A program made the translations under genes and the position numbers. This document shows, in pieces, positions 18,633-27,651 of a stretch of DNA of 64,000 nt. The DNA is from Qipengyuania_B thermophila (GTDB taxonomy: Bacteria > Pseudomonadota > Alphaproteobacteria > Sphingomonadales > Sphingomonadaceae), in the NCBI RefSeq assembly GCF_004153605.1, contig NZ_SDSI01000002.1:1-64000 (forward strand), given 5' to 3'. A model generated the notes under the pieces. That model worked only from the letters and a program-made list of their open reading frames with translations, did not search any database and had not been told where the DNA came from. Each line of letters starts with the position of its first letter. Positions within the stretch are counted from its first letter, which is position 1.

Positions 18633-19687
18633 GATGGACCGGGCTGGCATGGCTGGGCGCGGTGCTCGTCTGCCCGCTGGCGGCGCAGCCCCTTCTTGCG
18701 GAGAGCAGCATGCTGATCATTGCCCATCGCGGCGCCAGTGGCGAACGGCCCGAGCACACGCTCGCCGCCTACGAACGCGCCATCGACCAGGGCGCCGACT
18801 ACATCGAACCCGATCTCGTCGTCACCCGTGACGGCGTTCTCGTCGCCCGGCACGAGAACGAGATCGGCGACACGACGGATGTGGCCACCCGCCCTGAGTT
18901 CGCCGGCCGGCGGCGCGCGAAAACCGTCGACGGCGTGCTCGTCAATGGCTGGTTCGCCGAAGATTTCACGCTGGCGGAACTGCGCACGCTGCGGGCGCGG
19001 GAGCGGCTTGCCCAGCTCAGGCCCGCCAACGCCCGCTTCGACGGGCTGTTCGCGGTGCCCACATTCGCGGAGATCATCGCGCTTGTCCGGGCGAAGGAGG
19101 CGGAAACGGGCCGCGCGATCGGCATCTACCCCGAACTCAAGCACCCGACCTTCCTGCTGCGCGAGACGGGGATCGATGTCGTCGATCTGCTGGTCGTGGA
19201 GCTGGAACGGGCGGGTCTCAGCCGCCCGGACGCGCCGGTGTACGTGCAGTGCTTCGAGGTCGAGCCGCTCCGCCGGCTGCGGCGGCGCACGCCCGTCGCG
19301 CTGGTGCAGCTCGTCGCCGCGAGCGGCGGGCCAGCCGACCAGACGGGGCTCGCCTACGCGGACATGATCACCCCGGCAGGTCTGGCCGACATCGCGACCT
19401 ATGCCGACGCGATCGGTCCCGATCTGCGGCTCGTCCTTGACGAGAGCGGGGCGGCGACGCCGCTGATCGCGGCGGCGCGGGCCGCCGGGCTGCGGGTGCA
19501 TGGCTGGACGCTGCGCAAGGAAAATCTGTTCCTCCCGCCGCGCCACCGCGCCGGCGGAGGAGAAGGGGGCACGGGGAACCTCGCGGGCGTGTGGCGCGAA
19601 CTTGCCGCGGCCGGGCTGGACGGCGTGTTCACGGACGACCCCGGTCCCGCCGTCGCGGCCCGGGACGCGGCCGCTCAGGCGCGCTGA
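18626..19687 (+). CDS. glycerophosphodiester phosphodiesterase (secreted)
   Basis: Hydrolyses glycerophosphodiesters from phospholipid headgroups to sn-glycerol 3-phosphate and an alcohol. A signal peptide (LRWTGLAWLGAVLVCPLAAQ) is followed by the GDPD core IAHRGASGERPEHTLAAY, then the metal-binding IEPDLVVTRDG and ARHE. The group with this length resembles periplasmic GlpQ. I chose GTG 18626, overlapping the arsC-like stop by 7 nt; a GTG at 18611 is also in frame. The 3' end overlaps the convergent rhodopsin gene by 13 bp. Confidence 0.9.
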   Translation: MLRWTGLAWLGAVLVCPLAAQPLLAESSMLIIAHRGASGERPEHTLAAYERAIDQGADYIEPDLVVTRDGVLVARHENEIGDTTDVATRPEFAGRRRAKTVDGVLVNGWFAEDFTLAELRTLRARERLAQLRPANARFDGLFAVPTFAEIIALVRAKEAETGRAIGIYPELKHPTFLLRETGIDVVDLLVVELERAGLSRPDAPVYVQCFEVEPLRRLRRRTPVALVQLVAASGGPADQTGLAYADMITPAGLADIATYADAIGPDLRLVLDESGAATPLIAAARAAGLRVHGWTLRKENLFLPPRHRAGGGEGGTGNLAGVWRELAAAGLDGVFTDDPGPAVAARDAAAQAR

Positions 19688-20427
19688 CGACCGTAGATCG
19701 CGGGATCGCCGTGGTGGTCGTGCGCCTCGCGGGTGTGATGCGCCGGCACGGCCTGTGCCAGCCTGCGCAGCGAGGCGAGGTCGTAGAGCGAGAAGCCGAC
19801 CTTCGAGAGGATGGGCAGGATCACGAACAGCGCCACGTCGGTCGTGCTGCCCAGCAAGCCGATACCGGACGGACCAAGCGCCCACACCAGCGGGTATCCC
19901 ACCCACATGACCGACAGGAAGGTCGCGACGCGGACGTAGGTGGAGCCGACCGTCTCCCCCTGCGTGAAGGCGATCCGCCGGAACGGGCCCCAGGTGACGA
20001 AGAAGATGATGCCAAGACAGACGCAGCCGACCGCGTACCACACCCACCGGATCGTCTCGTCCACGGTCAGATCCGCCATCAGTCCCGACAGGATCATGAT
20101 GACGTCGGCGCCCATGATGGTGATGATGAGGGACGCGTGCTTGCGAACGGTGAACATCGCCGTCCAGGCCAGAGTCGCCAGCAGCAGCGGGGTCGTCACC
20201 ACCCAGTCGATGTAGCGGGTGAGGTAGACCTCCCGCCCGTCGACGAGCAGGATGCCCTGTCCCATCGCGCTCGCCATGTAGGCCAGCCCGGACCAGATGG
20301 GGATGAAGGCAGCGGCGGCATATTCGTAATGCGGCACGCCGCGCGGGTCGCGGCTCCAGGCGATGATGACGGCCGCGCCTGCCGCCATGGCGGCCACGTA
20401 GATCCACAACCACCCTGCTTCGGCCAC
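19675..20427 (-). CDS. microbial rhodopsin, xenorhodopsin type
   Basis: Seven-helix retinal protein of 250 residues. Helix C reads TRYIDWVVTTPLLLATL: R71, D74 (bacteriorhodopsin D85 position), T78 (T89) and T85 (D96). Helix F has WVGYPLVW. Helix G reads VILPILSKVGFSLYDL: K209 is the retinal Schiff-base lysine, P205 replaces the D212 position and D216 lies 7 residues after the lysine. Pro at the D212 position plus a cytoplasmic Asp 7 after the lysine are marks of xenorhodopsins and Anabaena sensory rhodopsin; known xenorhodopsins pump protons inward. The missing carboxylate at position 85 argues against an outward pump. GTG start with GGAG upstream. It lies 52 bp downstream of ubiG on the same strand. 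The tail is His-rich. No retinal-forming dioxygenase or transducer gene is adjacent. Confidence 0.93.
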   Translation of the reverse strand: MAEAGWLWIYVAAMAAGAAVIIAWSRDPRGVPHYEYAAAAFIPIWSGLAYMASAMGQGILLVDGREVYLTRYIDWVVTTPLLLATLAWTAMFTVRKHASLIITIMGADVIMILSGLMADLTVDETIRWVWYAVGCVCLGIIFFVTWGPFRRIAFTQGETVGSTYVRVATFLSVMWVGYPLVWALGPSGIGLLGSTTDVALFVILPILSKVGFSLYDLASLRRLAQAVPAHHTREAHDHHGDPAIYGRQRA

Positions 20428-20479
20428 ACCGTGTCTCCTGCTGCGCCCCTGGCCGCGCGATGGCGCCGCCCTGCTGGCT

Positions 20480-21244
20480 TCAACAGGTTGGCAGGGTGCA
20501 GGTTCCGGTAGGGCGCCGCGCCGCGACGATGAAGTTGAGCGCCATGCTGTCGCTGAGGTGCAGGCCGCGCGCGGGATCGAAGGCGATCCCGCTGCTCTGC
20601 ATGACGTCGAGTCCCTGTTCCGCCAGCATCGCTTTCAGTTCGTCCGGGGTCATGAAGTCGCGCCACCGATGCGTGCCGCGCGGGATCATGCCCGTCCACT
20701 CGGCCGCACCGGCGAGCAGGAGGGCGGACGCCGCGGTGCGGTTCGGCGTGGAGACGATCAGCAGGCCGTCCGGCGCGACGCTGTCGCATACGGCGCGCAG
20801 GAACGCGGGCTTGTCGGCGGTGTGCTCGATCACTTCCAGCGCCGTGACGAGGTCGAACCGCCCCACATCAAGCGTCCCCAGCTCGCCGGCAAGGTAGCGG
20901 ATGGCGAGACCGCTCGCGTCGGCGTGGACGGCGGCGGCCGCGATGTTCTCAGCCGCCGCGTCGACGCCGGTGACCTCGGCGCCCAGCCGCGCGAGCGGCT
21001 CGCACAGCAGTCCGGCCCCGCACCCCACATCGAGCGCGCTGCGCCCGCTCAGCGGCCGCCGGTCGGCGCTCCCGGTGTGCCAGTGGCGGTCGATCGCCTC
21101 GCGAATGAAGGCGAGCCGCACCGGGTTGAGCCGGTGCAGCATGGCCGAGCTGCCCGCCGGGTTCCACCAGTCCTCGGCCAGCGCGCCGAAATGGGCGGCA
21201 TCGTCGGGGCGGATGGTGCGGGCCGGGATGGTTGCATCGCTCAT
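20480..21244 (-). CDS. ubiG: bifunctional ubiquinone O-methyltransferase UbiG
   Basis: SAM-dependent O-methyltransferase acting twice in ubiquinone biosynthesis. The 254-residue product has the N-terminal FGALAEDWWNPAGSSAMLHRLNP signature, SAM motif I LDVGCGAGLLCEPLARLGA and VTGVD, then LEVIEH and the IPRGTHRWRDFM loop typical of UbiG. Divergent from lysC with 50 bp between the starts. The rhodopsin gene follows on the same strand and may be cotranscribed. Confidence 0.96.
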   Translation of the reverse strand: MSDATIPARTIRPDDAAHFGALAEDWWNPAGSSAMLHRLNPVRLAFIREAIDRHWHTGSADRRPLSGRSALDVGCGAGLLCEPLARLGAEVTGVDAAAENIAAAAVHADASGLAIRYLAGELGTLDVGRFDLVTALEVIEHTADKPAFLRAVCDSVAPDGLLIVSTPNRTAASALLLAGAAEWTGMIPRGTHRWRDFMTPDELKAMLAEQGLDVMQSSGIAFDPARGLHLSDSMALNFIVAARRPTGTCTLPTC

Positions 21245-21294
21245 GTCGCGTCCCTAACAGCAGGGCGGTTCGCAGGCCAGCGGAGGGAGGTGTC

Positions 21295-22587
21295 GTGGCG
21301 CGCATCGTGATGAAGTTCGGCGGCACGTCCATGGCGGGAACCGAACGCATCCGGCGCGTCGCCAACATCGTGCGCCGGCAGCAGATCGCTCCTGACGGAA
21401 CCCGGCACCAGATCGCGGTGGTGGTGTCGGCAATGGCAGGCGAGACGGACCGGCTGGTCAATTTCTGCCGCGAGGCGAACCCCATGTACGACCCGGCCGA
21501 ATACGACGTCGTCGTCGCCAGCGGCGAGCAGGTGACCAGCGGCCTCCTCGCGCTGACGCTGCAGGGGATGGGCTGCCCGGCGCGCTCGTGGCTCGGCTGG
21601 CAGCTGCCCATCCGCACGATCGAGGCGCACGCCAAGGCGCGGGTCGACGCAATCGACGCCGACGCGCTGACCGCCTCGCTGGAGCGGGGCGAGATCGCCG
21701 TCATTCCGGGCTTTCAGGGCGTGTCGGCGGACGGACGGGTGACGACGCTGGGACGCGGGGGGTCCGACACCTCGGCCGTGGCGGTGGCCGCGGCGCTGAA
21801 GGCGGAACGCTGCGACATCTACACGGATGTCGACGGCGTCTACACCACCGATCCGCGCATCGTGGCGCGCGCCCGCAAGCTCAGGGCCGTGACCTACGAG
21901 GAGATGCTGGAACTCGCCAGCGTCGGCGCCAAGGTGCTGCAGACCCGCTCGGTCGGCCTGGCGATGCGCGAACGGGTGCGGGTGCAGGTGCTGTCGAGCT
22001 TCATCGACGACGATGCGGCGCCGGCGGACACGCTGCCCGGAACGATGATCATCTCGGAAGCCGAGATGGAGCAGATGGTGGAGGAGGGACTGATGGAGCG
22101 GCAGCTCGTCACCGGGATCGCGCACGACAAGAACGAAGCCAAGGTCATCCTGACCCGCGTGCCCGACCGGCCCGGATCGGTCGCCAACATCTTCGCCCCG
22201 CTGGCCGCCGCCTCGATCAACGTGGACATGATCATCCAGAACGTCGGGCGCGACAAGGGCGAGACGGACGTGACCTTCACCGTTCCGCAGACCGACCTGC
22301 TGCGGGCGCAGGCGCTGCTGGAGGACAGGCGGGAGATCATCGGCTACAACCGCATCATCACCGACAGCCACATCGCCAAGATCAGCGTGGTGGGCGTCGG
22401 CATGAAGAGCCATGCGGGCGTCGCGGCCACCATGTTCCAGGCGCTGGCGGAACGGGGGATCAACATCCAGGCGATCACCACCTCCGAGATCAAGGTCAGC
22501 GTGATGATCGACGAGGACGAGACGGAACTGGCCGTCCGGGTCCTGCACACGGCCTATGGCCTCGACGCGCCGGACGAAGTCGGGTGA
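21295..22587 (+). CDS. lysC: aspartate kinase
   Basis: First enzyme of the aspartate family pathway (Lys, Thr, Met, DAP). The 430-residue product has the N-terminal MKFGGTSMAG, the kinase core GRGGSDTSAVA and DVDGVYTTDPR, and two C-terminal ACT domains (DRPGSVANIFAPLAA and MKSHAGVAATMF) for feedback control. GTG at 21295 has AGGGAGG just upstream; an ATG at 21310 is in frame. The ubiG/lysC divergence is common in sphingomonads. Confidence 0.97.
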   Translation: MARIVMKFGGTSMAGTERIRRVANIVRRQQIAPDGTRHQIAVVVSAMAGETDRLVNFCREANPMYDPAEYDVVVASGEQVTSGLLALTLQGMGCPARSWLGWQLPIRTIEAHAKARVDAIDADALTASLERGEIAVIPGFQGVSADGRVTTLGRGGSDTSAVAVAAALKAERCDIYTDVDGVYTTDPRIVARARKLRAVTYEEMLELASVGAKVLQTRSVGLAMRERVRVQVLSSFIDDDAAPADTLPGTMIISEAEMEQMVEEGLMERQLVTGIAHDKNEAKVILTRVPDRPGSVANIFAPLAAASINVDMIIQNVGRDKGETDVTFTVPQTDLLRAQALLEDRREIIGYNRIITDSHIAKISVVGVGMKSHAGVAATMFQALAERGINIQAITTSEIKVSVMIDEDETELAVRVLHTAYGLDAPDEVG

Positions 22588-22702
22588 TTGTCGCCACCGG
22601 GCAACAATCGTTCAAAAAACGCGCATTCAGCCATCGCGATGTTTCACTGGCGGTGCCGCGCCCGGTATGACGGGGCGGAACCCTGCTGAAGGAGCACACC
22701 GG

Positions 22703-25306
22703 ATGGCGTCTCACCTGCTTGCCCTCTCGACCAGCATCGCGGCCCTGACCATCCTTGCCACCGGCGCCCAGGCGCAGGTTCAGGGCGGGCAGCCGCCTGC
22801 CGGATCGCCCGCGGCCGAGGGAGCCGACACGCCGCAGGGGCAGATCATCGTCACCGGCACCCGCCGGCAGGATCGCACCCTCGCGGACAGCCCGGTGCCG
22901 ATCGATGTCATCGGCGGGGATGCCCTCGTCCAGAGCGGCTTCACCGAGACGAACCGAATCCTTCGCGACCTGGTGCCCTCGTTCAATTTTCCCCAGCCGT
23001 CGATCACCGACGGCACCGATGCGCTGCGCCCGGCGACGCTGCGCGGACTGTCGCCGGATCAGACGCTGGTGCTCGTCAACGGCAAGCGCCGTCACACCTC
23101 CGCGCTCCTCAACATCAACGGCTCGGTCGGGCGGGGTTCGGCGGCGGTCGACCTCAACACCATCCCGCCGCTGGCGATCGAACGGATCGAGGTGCTGCGC
23201 GATGGCGCCTCCTCGCAGTACGGGTCCGACGCGATCGCCGGGGTCATCAACGTCCAGCTGCGCCGGGCGGAGGGCGGCCGCGCCCAGGTGACCTACGGCC
23301 AGTATCGCACGACCCTTCGCGGAGTGCCGGAGATCGACGGCCTCCGGCTGGTCGGGGGCCAGCCGGTGGTCGACACGACCAGCGGCAGCACCACCGGCGT
23401 CAACACCGTCTACCAGCTCAACGAGATCGGCGAGCGCGAGCGGCGGGACGGCGGCACGCTGACCGTGGCGGCCAACATCGGCCTGCCTGTCGGAGCTGCG
23501 GGGTATCTCAACCTGACCGGCCAGTTCCAGGACCGCGATGCCACCAACCGGGCCGGACCGGATCCGCGGCGGCAGTTTCCGCTCGTCGGCACGGCGCTCG
23601 ACCCGCGCGAGTTCACCTTTGACCGCTTCAGCCACCGCTACGGCGATGCGGCGGTGACCGACTACAACCTGTTCCTGAACGCGGGTTACACGCTGTCACC
23701 CGAGGCGGAACTGTACCTGTTCGGCAGCTACGGCATCCGCGACGCGGAAAGCGCCGGCTTCTACCGGCGCGCCAACGACGCGCGCAATCGCGACTTTTCC
23801 GCCTCGACGACGGCGTTCGTGCCCTTCTATCCCGAAGGCTTCCTGCCGCGCATCGTTTCGGAAATCGAGGACTCCTCCATCGCCGGCGGCGTGCGCGGCG
23901 AGCTGGGCGGCTGGAACTACGACCTGTCCGCCGTCTACGGCACCAACGCCTTCAACTTCAACGTCGAGAACAGCTTCAACACCTCCTTCGGACAGGCGAG
24001 CCAGAGGCGCTTCGATGCCGGCACCCTGTCGTTCGGGCAGACGACGATCAACCTCGACGTGCAGCGCGAATTCGACCTCGGCATCGGCAACGGGCTGTCG
24101 GTCGCGCTCGGCGCGGAATACCGTGACGAGAACTTCAAGATCGTCGCCGGCGATCCGCAGAGCTGGCAGGCCGGGCCCTTCGCGGCCTTCGGCGCGCCTG
24201 CCGGAGCGCAGGTGTTCCCCGGCTTCCGTCCCGCCAACGAGGTCGACGCCAGCCGCAACTCCAAGGCGGTCTATGCCGAGCTGGAGACGGAGTTCTTCGA
24301 CGCGCTGACCGTGCAGCTCGCCGGCCGGTTCGAGGACTACAGCGACTTCGGCAGCACCACGAACGGCAAGGTCGCCGCCCGGTTCGAACCCGTCGGAGGG
24401 CTGGCGGTGCGCGGCTCGTTCTCCTCGGGTTTCCGCGCGCCCTCGCTTCACCAGCAGTTCTACGCCACCAGCTCAACCAACAACGTCAACGGCGTGCTGC
24501 TGGAGATCGGGACGTTTGCCGTCACCGACCCGGTGGCGGTGGCGCTCGGGGCGCAGCCGCTGCGGCCGGAGAGTTCGCGCAACCTGTCGGCCGGCGTCAC
24601 GTTCTCGATGCTCTCCGGCCTCAACATCACCGCCGACTACTACCGGATCGACATCGACGACCGGATCGTCATCACCGAAAACCTGCAAGGCGCCGATGTC
24701 GTGCGCATCCTGCAGGGCGCCGGGTTCAACGCCATCACCTCCGCGCGCTTCTTCATCAACGGCATCGACACGCGAACGGAAGGCTTCGAGATCGTCGGAA
24801 CCTACCGGGTGCCCGATCTGGGCTTCGGCCGCATTGCGCTGACCGCCGGGTTCACCCGCAACGAGACGGAAATCCGCGACCGCGCGGTGCTGCCGACCCT
24901 GCCGGGCCTGACGCTGTTCGGGCGGCAGGAATCGCTGCGGATCGAACAGGGACAGCCGCGCACGAAACTCAACCTCGGCGCCGATTGGGATTACAGCGTC
25001 TTCGGCCTCACCGCGCGGGCCAACCGCTTCGGCGAGGTTCTGGTGCCGGGCATCGACGCCGCGCGGGACCAGGTGCTCGCCAACCAGTGGGTCGTCGATC
25101 TCGAGCTTCGGGCGAGGCCCGTTCCGGCGCTGGAGATTGCGCTGGGTGCCAACAACCTTCTCGACAGCTACCCCGATCCGGTCCGCCGGGGGATCGTGGA
25201 CGGGCAGAACTACGGCCTGAACGGCTACTTCCTGCCCTACAGCGCGTTCTCGCCCAACGGCTTCAACGGCCGGTTCCTCTACGGCCGGATCAGCGTCGAG
25301 TTCTGA
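22703..25306 (+). CDS. TonB-dependent receptor
   Basis: Outer-membrane beta-barrel that takes up a ligand with TonB energy. Signal peptide MASHLLALSTSIAALTILATGAQA, then plug domain with GQIIVTGTRRQDRTLADSPVPIDVI (TonB box region) and LRGLSPDQTLVLVNGKRRH. The 867-residue protein ends with an aromatic residue (ISVEF) as outer-membrane proteins do. AAGGAG is 8 nt before ATG 22703. The substrate cannot be inferred, since no transport or catabolic partner is adjacent. Confidence 0.93.
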   Translation: MASHLLALSTSIAALTILATGAQAQVQGGQPPAGSPAAEGADTPQGQIIVTGTRRQDRTLADSPVPIDVIGGDALVQSGFTETNRILRDLVPSFNFPQPSITDGTDALRPATLRGLSPDQTLVLVNGKRRHTSALLNINGSVGRGSAAVDLNTIPPLAIERIEVLRDGASSQYGSDAIAGVINVQLRRAEGGRAQVTYGQYRTTLRGVPEIDGLRLVGGQPVVDTTSGSTTGVNTVYQLNEIGERERRDGGTLTVAANIGLPVGAAGYLNLTGQFQDRDATNRAGPDPRRQFPLVGTALDPREFTFDRFSHRYGDAAVTDYNLFLNAGYTLSPEAELYLFGSYGIRDAESAGFYRRANDARNRDFSASTTAFVPFYPEGFLPRIVSEIEDSSIAGGVRGELGGWNYDLSAVYGTNAFNFNVENSFNTSFGQASQRRFDAGTLSFGQTTINLDVQREFDLGIGNGLSVALGAEYRDENFKIVAGDPQSWQAGPFAAFGAPAGAQVFPGFRPANEVDASRNSKAVYAELETEFFDALTVQLAGRFEDYSDFGSTTNGKVAARFEPVGGLAVRGSFSSGFRAPSLHQQFYATSSTNNVNGVLLEIGTFAVTDPVAVALGAQPLRPESSRNLSAGVTFSMLSGLNITADYYRIDIDDRIVITENLQGADVVRILQGAGFNAITSARFFINGIDTRTEGFEIVGTYRVPDLGFGRIALTAGFTRNETEIRDRAVLPTLPGLTLFGRQESLRIEQGQPRTKLNLGADWDYSVFGLTARANRFGEVLVPGIDAARDQVLANQWVVDLELRARPVPALEIALGANNLLDSYPDPVRRGIVDGQNYGLNGYFLPYSAFSPNGFNGRFLYGRISVEF

Positions 25307-25713
25307 GCGGCCTCGGAATTGCGGATGGTGTCGAGCATCGCCTGACCCGCGCGACGGGCCGCCGGGACGTCGTCGGCCGCCGCGGCGGTTCGGGCGGTTT
25401 CGAGCTGCTGGCGCAGCGTGCCGCCGATTTCGGCGGGAACGGCATCCCCGGCGCCGCCGAGCCGCTGCTCGAGTGTTCCCACGGCATCCCGCACCGCCGC
25501 GGCGTCCGTGGCATCGACAAGGGCGCGCGCCGCGATGCCGAGATCGGAAAAGGCCTGGCGGGTCTCCAGTTCCGTCTGCGCGATCCCCGGGGCCTCGGCC
25601 GGCCCATCCGTCACGGCGACGCCTTCTGTTCCACCCTGCGGCTGCTGTCCGCAGGACGCTGCGAGGAGAGCAGCAGCCAGGACGGGGATGCTGGAAAGGG
25701 CGGCGTGGCGCAT
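25279..25713 (-). CDS. putative lipoprotein, 144 residues
   Basis: Not recognised as a named family. A signal peptide with lipobox-like LLAASC at residues 16-21 is followed by an Ala-rich, helical mature part with many Arg and Asp. The 3' end overlaps the convergent TonB receptor gene by 28 bp. Probably a periplasm-facing lipoprotein, function unknown. Confidence 0.65.
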   Translation of the reverse strand: MRHAALSSIPVLAAALLAASCGQQPQGGTEGVAVTDGPAEAPGIAQTELETRQAFSDLGIAARALVDATDAAAVRDAVGTLEQRLGGAGDAVPAEIGGTLRQQLETARTAAAADDVPAARRAGQAMLDTIRNSEAAQNSTLIRP

Positions 25714-25845
25714 GGTGGTGGTCTCTCGATCGTTGACGACAGGGATCCAACGCGCCGCAATGCGTCGGTTTCCGCGTTCCTCCGCTGCCGACCGCGTGGC
25801 AAAGCGGCTTGCTGCGGCGGCAGCGCGCCCGTAAGTGCCGCCGTC

Positions 25846-26886
25846 ATGACGCAACACCCTTGCACGGCACGGCTGATGCGCCGTGGCGCAGACTTTCTCG
25901 GCAGCGAGCACGCCATCCTGTGCGGCGCGATGAGCTGGGTCTCGGAACGTCGCCTCGTGTCCGCCATCTCGAACGCGGGCGGGTTTGGCGTCATCGCCTG
26001 CGGGGCCATGACCCCCGATCTGCTGGACAGCGAGATCGCCGCCACGCGCGCGCTCACCGACCGCCCGTTCGGTGTCAATCTCATCACCATGCACCCGCAG
26101 CTCTTCGACCTGATCGAGGTGTGCGACCGTCACGGGGTGGGGCATGTCGTGCTCGCCGGGGGAATTCCGCCCAAGGGGAGTGTGGAAGCCATCAAGGGCG
26201 GCAAGGCGGACGCGAGAGTGATCTGCTTCGCGCCGACGCTTGCGCTTGGCCGCAAGCTTCTGCGGTCAGGAGGGGACGCGCTCGTCATCGAGGGCATGGA
26301 GGCGGGCGGGCACATCGGTCCCGTCTCGACCAGCGTGCTGGCGCAGGAGATCCTGCCGGAGCTGGCGGCGGATCACCTCGTCTTCGTCGCCGGGGGCATC
26401 GGGCGGGGGGAGGCAATCGCCGGCTACCTCGAAATGGGTGCGGCCGGTGTGCAACTTGGCACGCGCTTTGCCTGCGCCACCGAGAGCATCGCCCATCCCG
26501 CGTTCAAGCAGGCCTTCTTCCGCGCGTCGGCCCGGGATGCGGTGGCCTCGGTGCAGATCGACCCGCGCCTGCCGGTGATCCCGGTGCGCGCGCTGCGCAA
26601 CAAGGGCGGCGAGCTGTTCAACGACCGGCAGCGCGAGATCGCCGCAACTCTCGACCGCAATGAAATCGCGCTGGAGGAGGCTCAGCTTCAGGTCGAGCAC
26701 TACTGGGCCGGGGCGCTGCGCCGCGCGGTGATCGAGGGTGACGTGGAAAACGGTAGTCTGATGGCCGGGCAGTCCGTCGGCATGGTCAAGCGCGAGGAGC
26801 CGGCGGCCGAAATCATCGCGCAGCTGATGGACGAGTGCGAAACGGCCCTGACACGCCGTCGGGAGCCGGCGGCTGCCCTCTCCTAG
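25846..26886 (+). CDS. nitronate monooxygenase (2-nitropropane dioxygenase-like)
   Basis: FMN-dependent TIM-barrel enzyme of the NPD/nitronate monooxygenase family; detoxifies propionate 3-nitronate and related nitronates. Visible features: AILCGAMSWVSERRLVSAISNAGGFGVIA, GVNLITMHP, VIEGMEAGGHIGP and FVAGGIGRGEAIAGYLEMGAAGVQLGTRF, the phosphate-binding end. 346 residues. Some relatives are enoyl reductase-like, so the substrate is uncertain. ATG 25846 chosen on family length, though no clear ribosome site precedes it. Confidence 0.9.
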   Translation: MTQHPCTARLMRRGADFLGSEHAILCGAMSWVSERRLVSAISNAGGFGVIACGAMTPDLLDSEIAATRALTDRPFGVNLITMHPQLFDLIEVCDRHGVGHVVLAGGIPPKGSVEAIKGGKADARVICFAPTLALGRKLLRSGGDALVIEGMEAGGHIGPVSTSVLAQEILPELAADHLVFVAGGIGRGEAIAGYLEMGAAGVQLGTRFACATESIAHPAFKQAFFRASARDAVASVQIDPRLPVIPVRALRNKGGELFNDRQREIAATLDRNEIALEEAQLQVEHYWAGALRRAVIEGDVENGSLMAGQSVGMVKREEPAAEIIAQLMDECETALTRRREPAAALS

Positions 26887-27479
26887 TCAGGAAACCAGCG
26901 GGCAAAGCCGCGCGTCACCGTAGCCTCGGCGATCCAGCCGATGATCGCGCCGGCGGTGATGTCGCTCACATAATGGGCACAGCGCGGGATCTGCACGAGG
27001 GCGATCGCCGTGGCGAGCGCGCCTGCCGCAGGGGCAGCAGCGGGATACTCGTGGGCCACCGCCCGCGCGACCGCCACGGCGCCGGCCGTGTGCCCGGAAG
27101 GGAAGCTGTTGTACGGGCCCTCGTTCCGCTGCCCTTTGCCCGACTCGTAGCGGTTCTCCTCCACCAGAAGATGCGGCCTGGTGCGATCGACGCTCTTCTT
27201 GATGACCGCCTTCATCCCGGTCGCGAGAAGGTGCGCGGCGAGCATGCGGGCGCCTGTGCGGGCGAGCTTCGGGCGACCGGTTGCCAGCCCGGCGGCGAGG
27301 GTGGCTGCGCAGATGGCGATCAGCGGTGGCTGATCCGCGACCTCGCTCATCGTGCCCAAGACCCGGATGACTGGCGTGCGCCGGTATTCGCCGGCCTTCT
27401 GGGCGATGGCGACGTCGAGCTGCTCGACCGCGTTGGCGTCCTCGGTCGCCGGAGGGACCATCGCATCAGGCGTGTTCAT
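26883..27479 (-). CDS. PAP2 superfamily phosphatase
   Basis: Integral membrane phosphatase of the PAP2 family, probably acting on phosphatidic acid or undecaprenyl pyrophosphate-type lipids. The three motifs are present in a 198-residue protein: KKSVDRTRP, PSGHT and the HYVSD element of motif three. Overlaps the nitronate monooxygenase gene end by 4 bp (convergent). Substrate not determinable. Confidence 0.9.
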   Translation of the reverse strand: MNTPDAMVPPATEDANAVEQLDVAIAQKAGEYRRTPVIRVLGTMSEVADQPPLIAICAATLAAGLATGRPKLARTGARMLAAHLLATGMKAVIKKSVDRTRPHLLVEENRYESGKGQRNEGPYNSFPSGHTAGAVAVARAVAHEYPAAAPAAGALATAIALVQIPRCAHYVSDITAGAIIGWIAEATVTRGFARWFPD

Positions 27480-27651
27480 TGACAGGGTTCCGTGTGAGTG
27501 GGCAAGGGCGTGACCGCTGCCCGACCAAGACCTGAGGCGCGCCGTGGTTCCCGTCCTCTGCCCGGCTGTGCGCCCGGCGTTTGCCTCGCGCTGCCGCCAG
27601 CGCTACGTTCCGGGAAGGATCCGCAAGGCAGTCGACAGGGAGCGCGGGGCG

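Noticed and set aside
19675..20427. Outward proton-pump (proteorhodopsin or xanthorhodopsin type) reading of the rhodopsin
   Set aside because: The donor position is Thr and the second Asp of the counterion pair is Pro; both differ from outward pumps.
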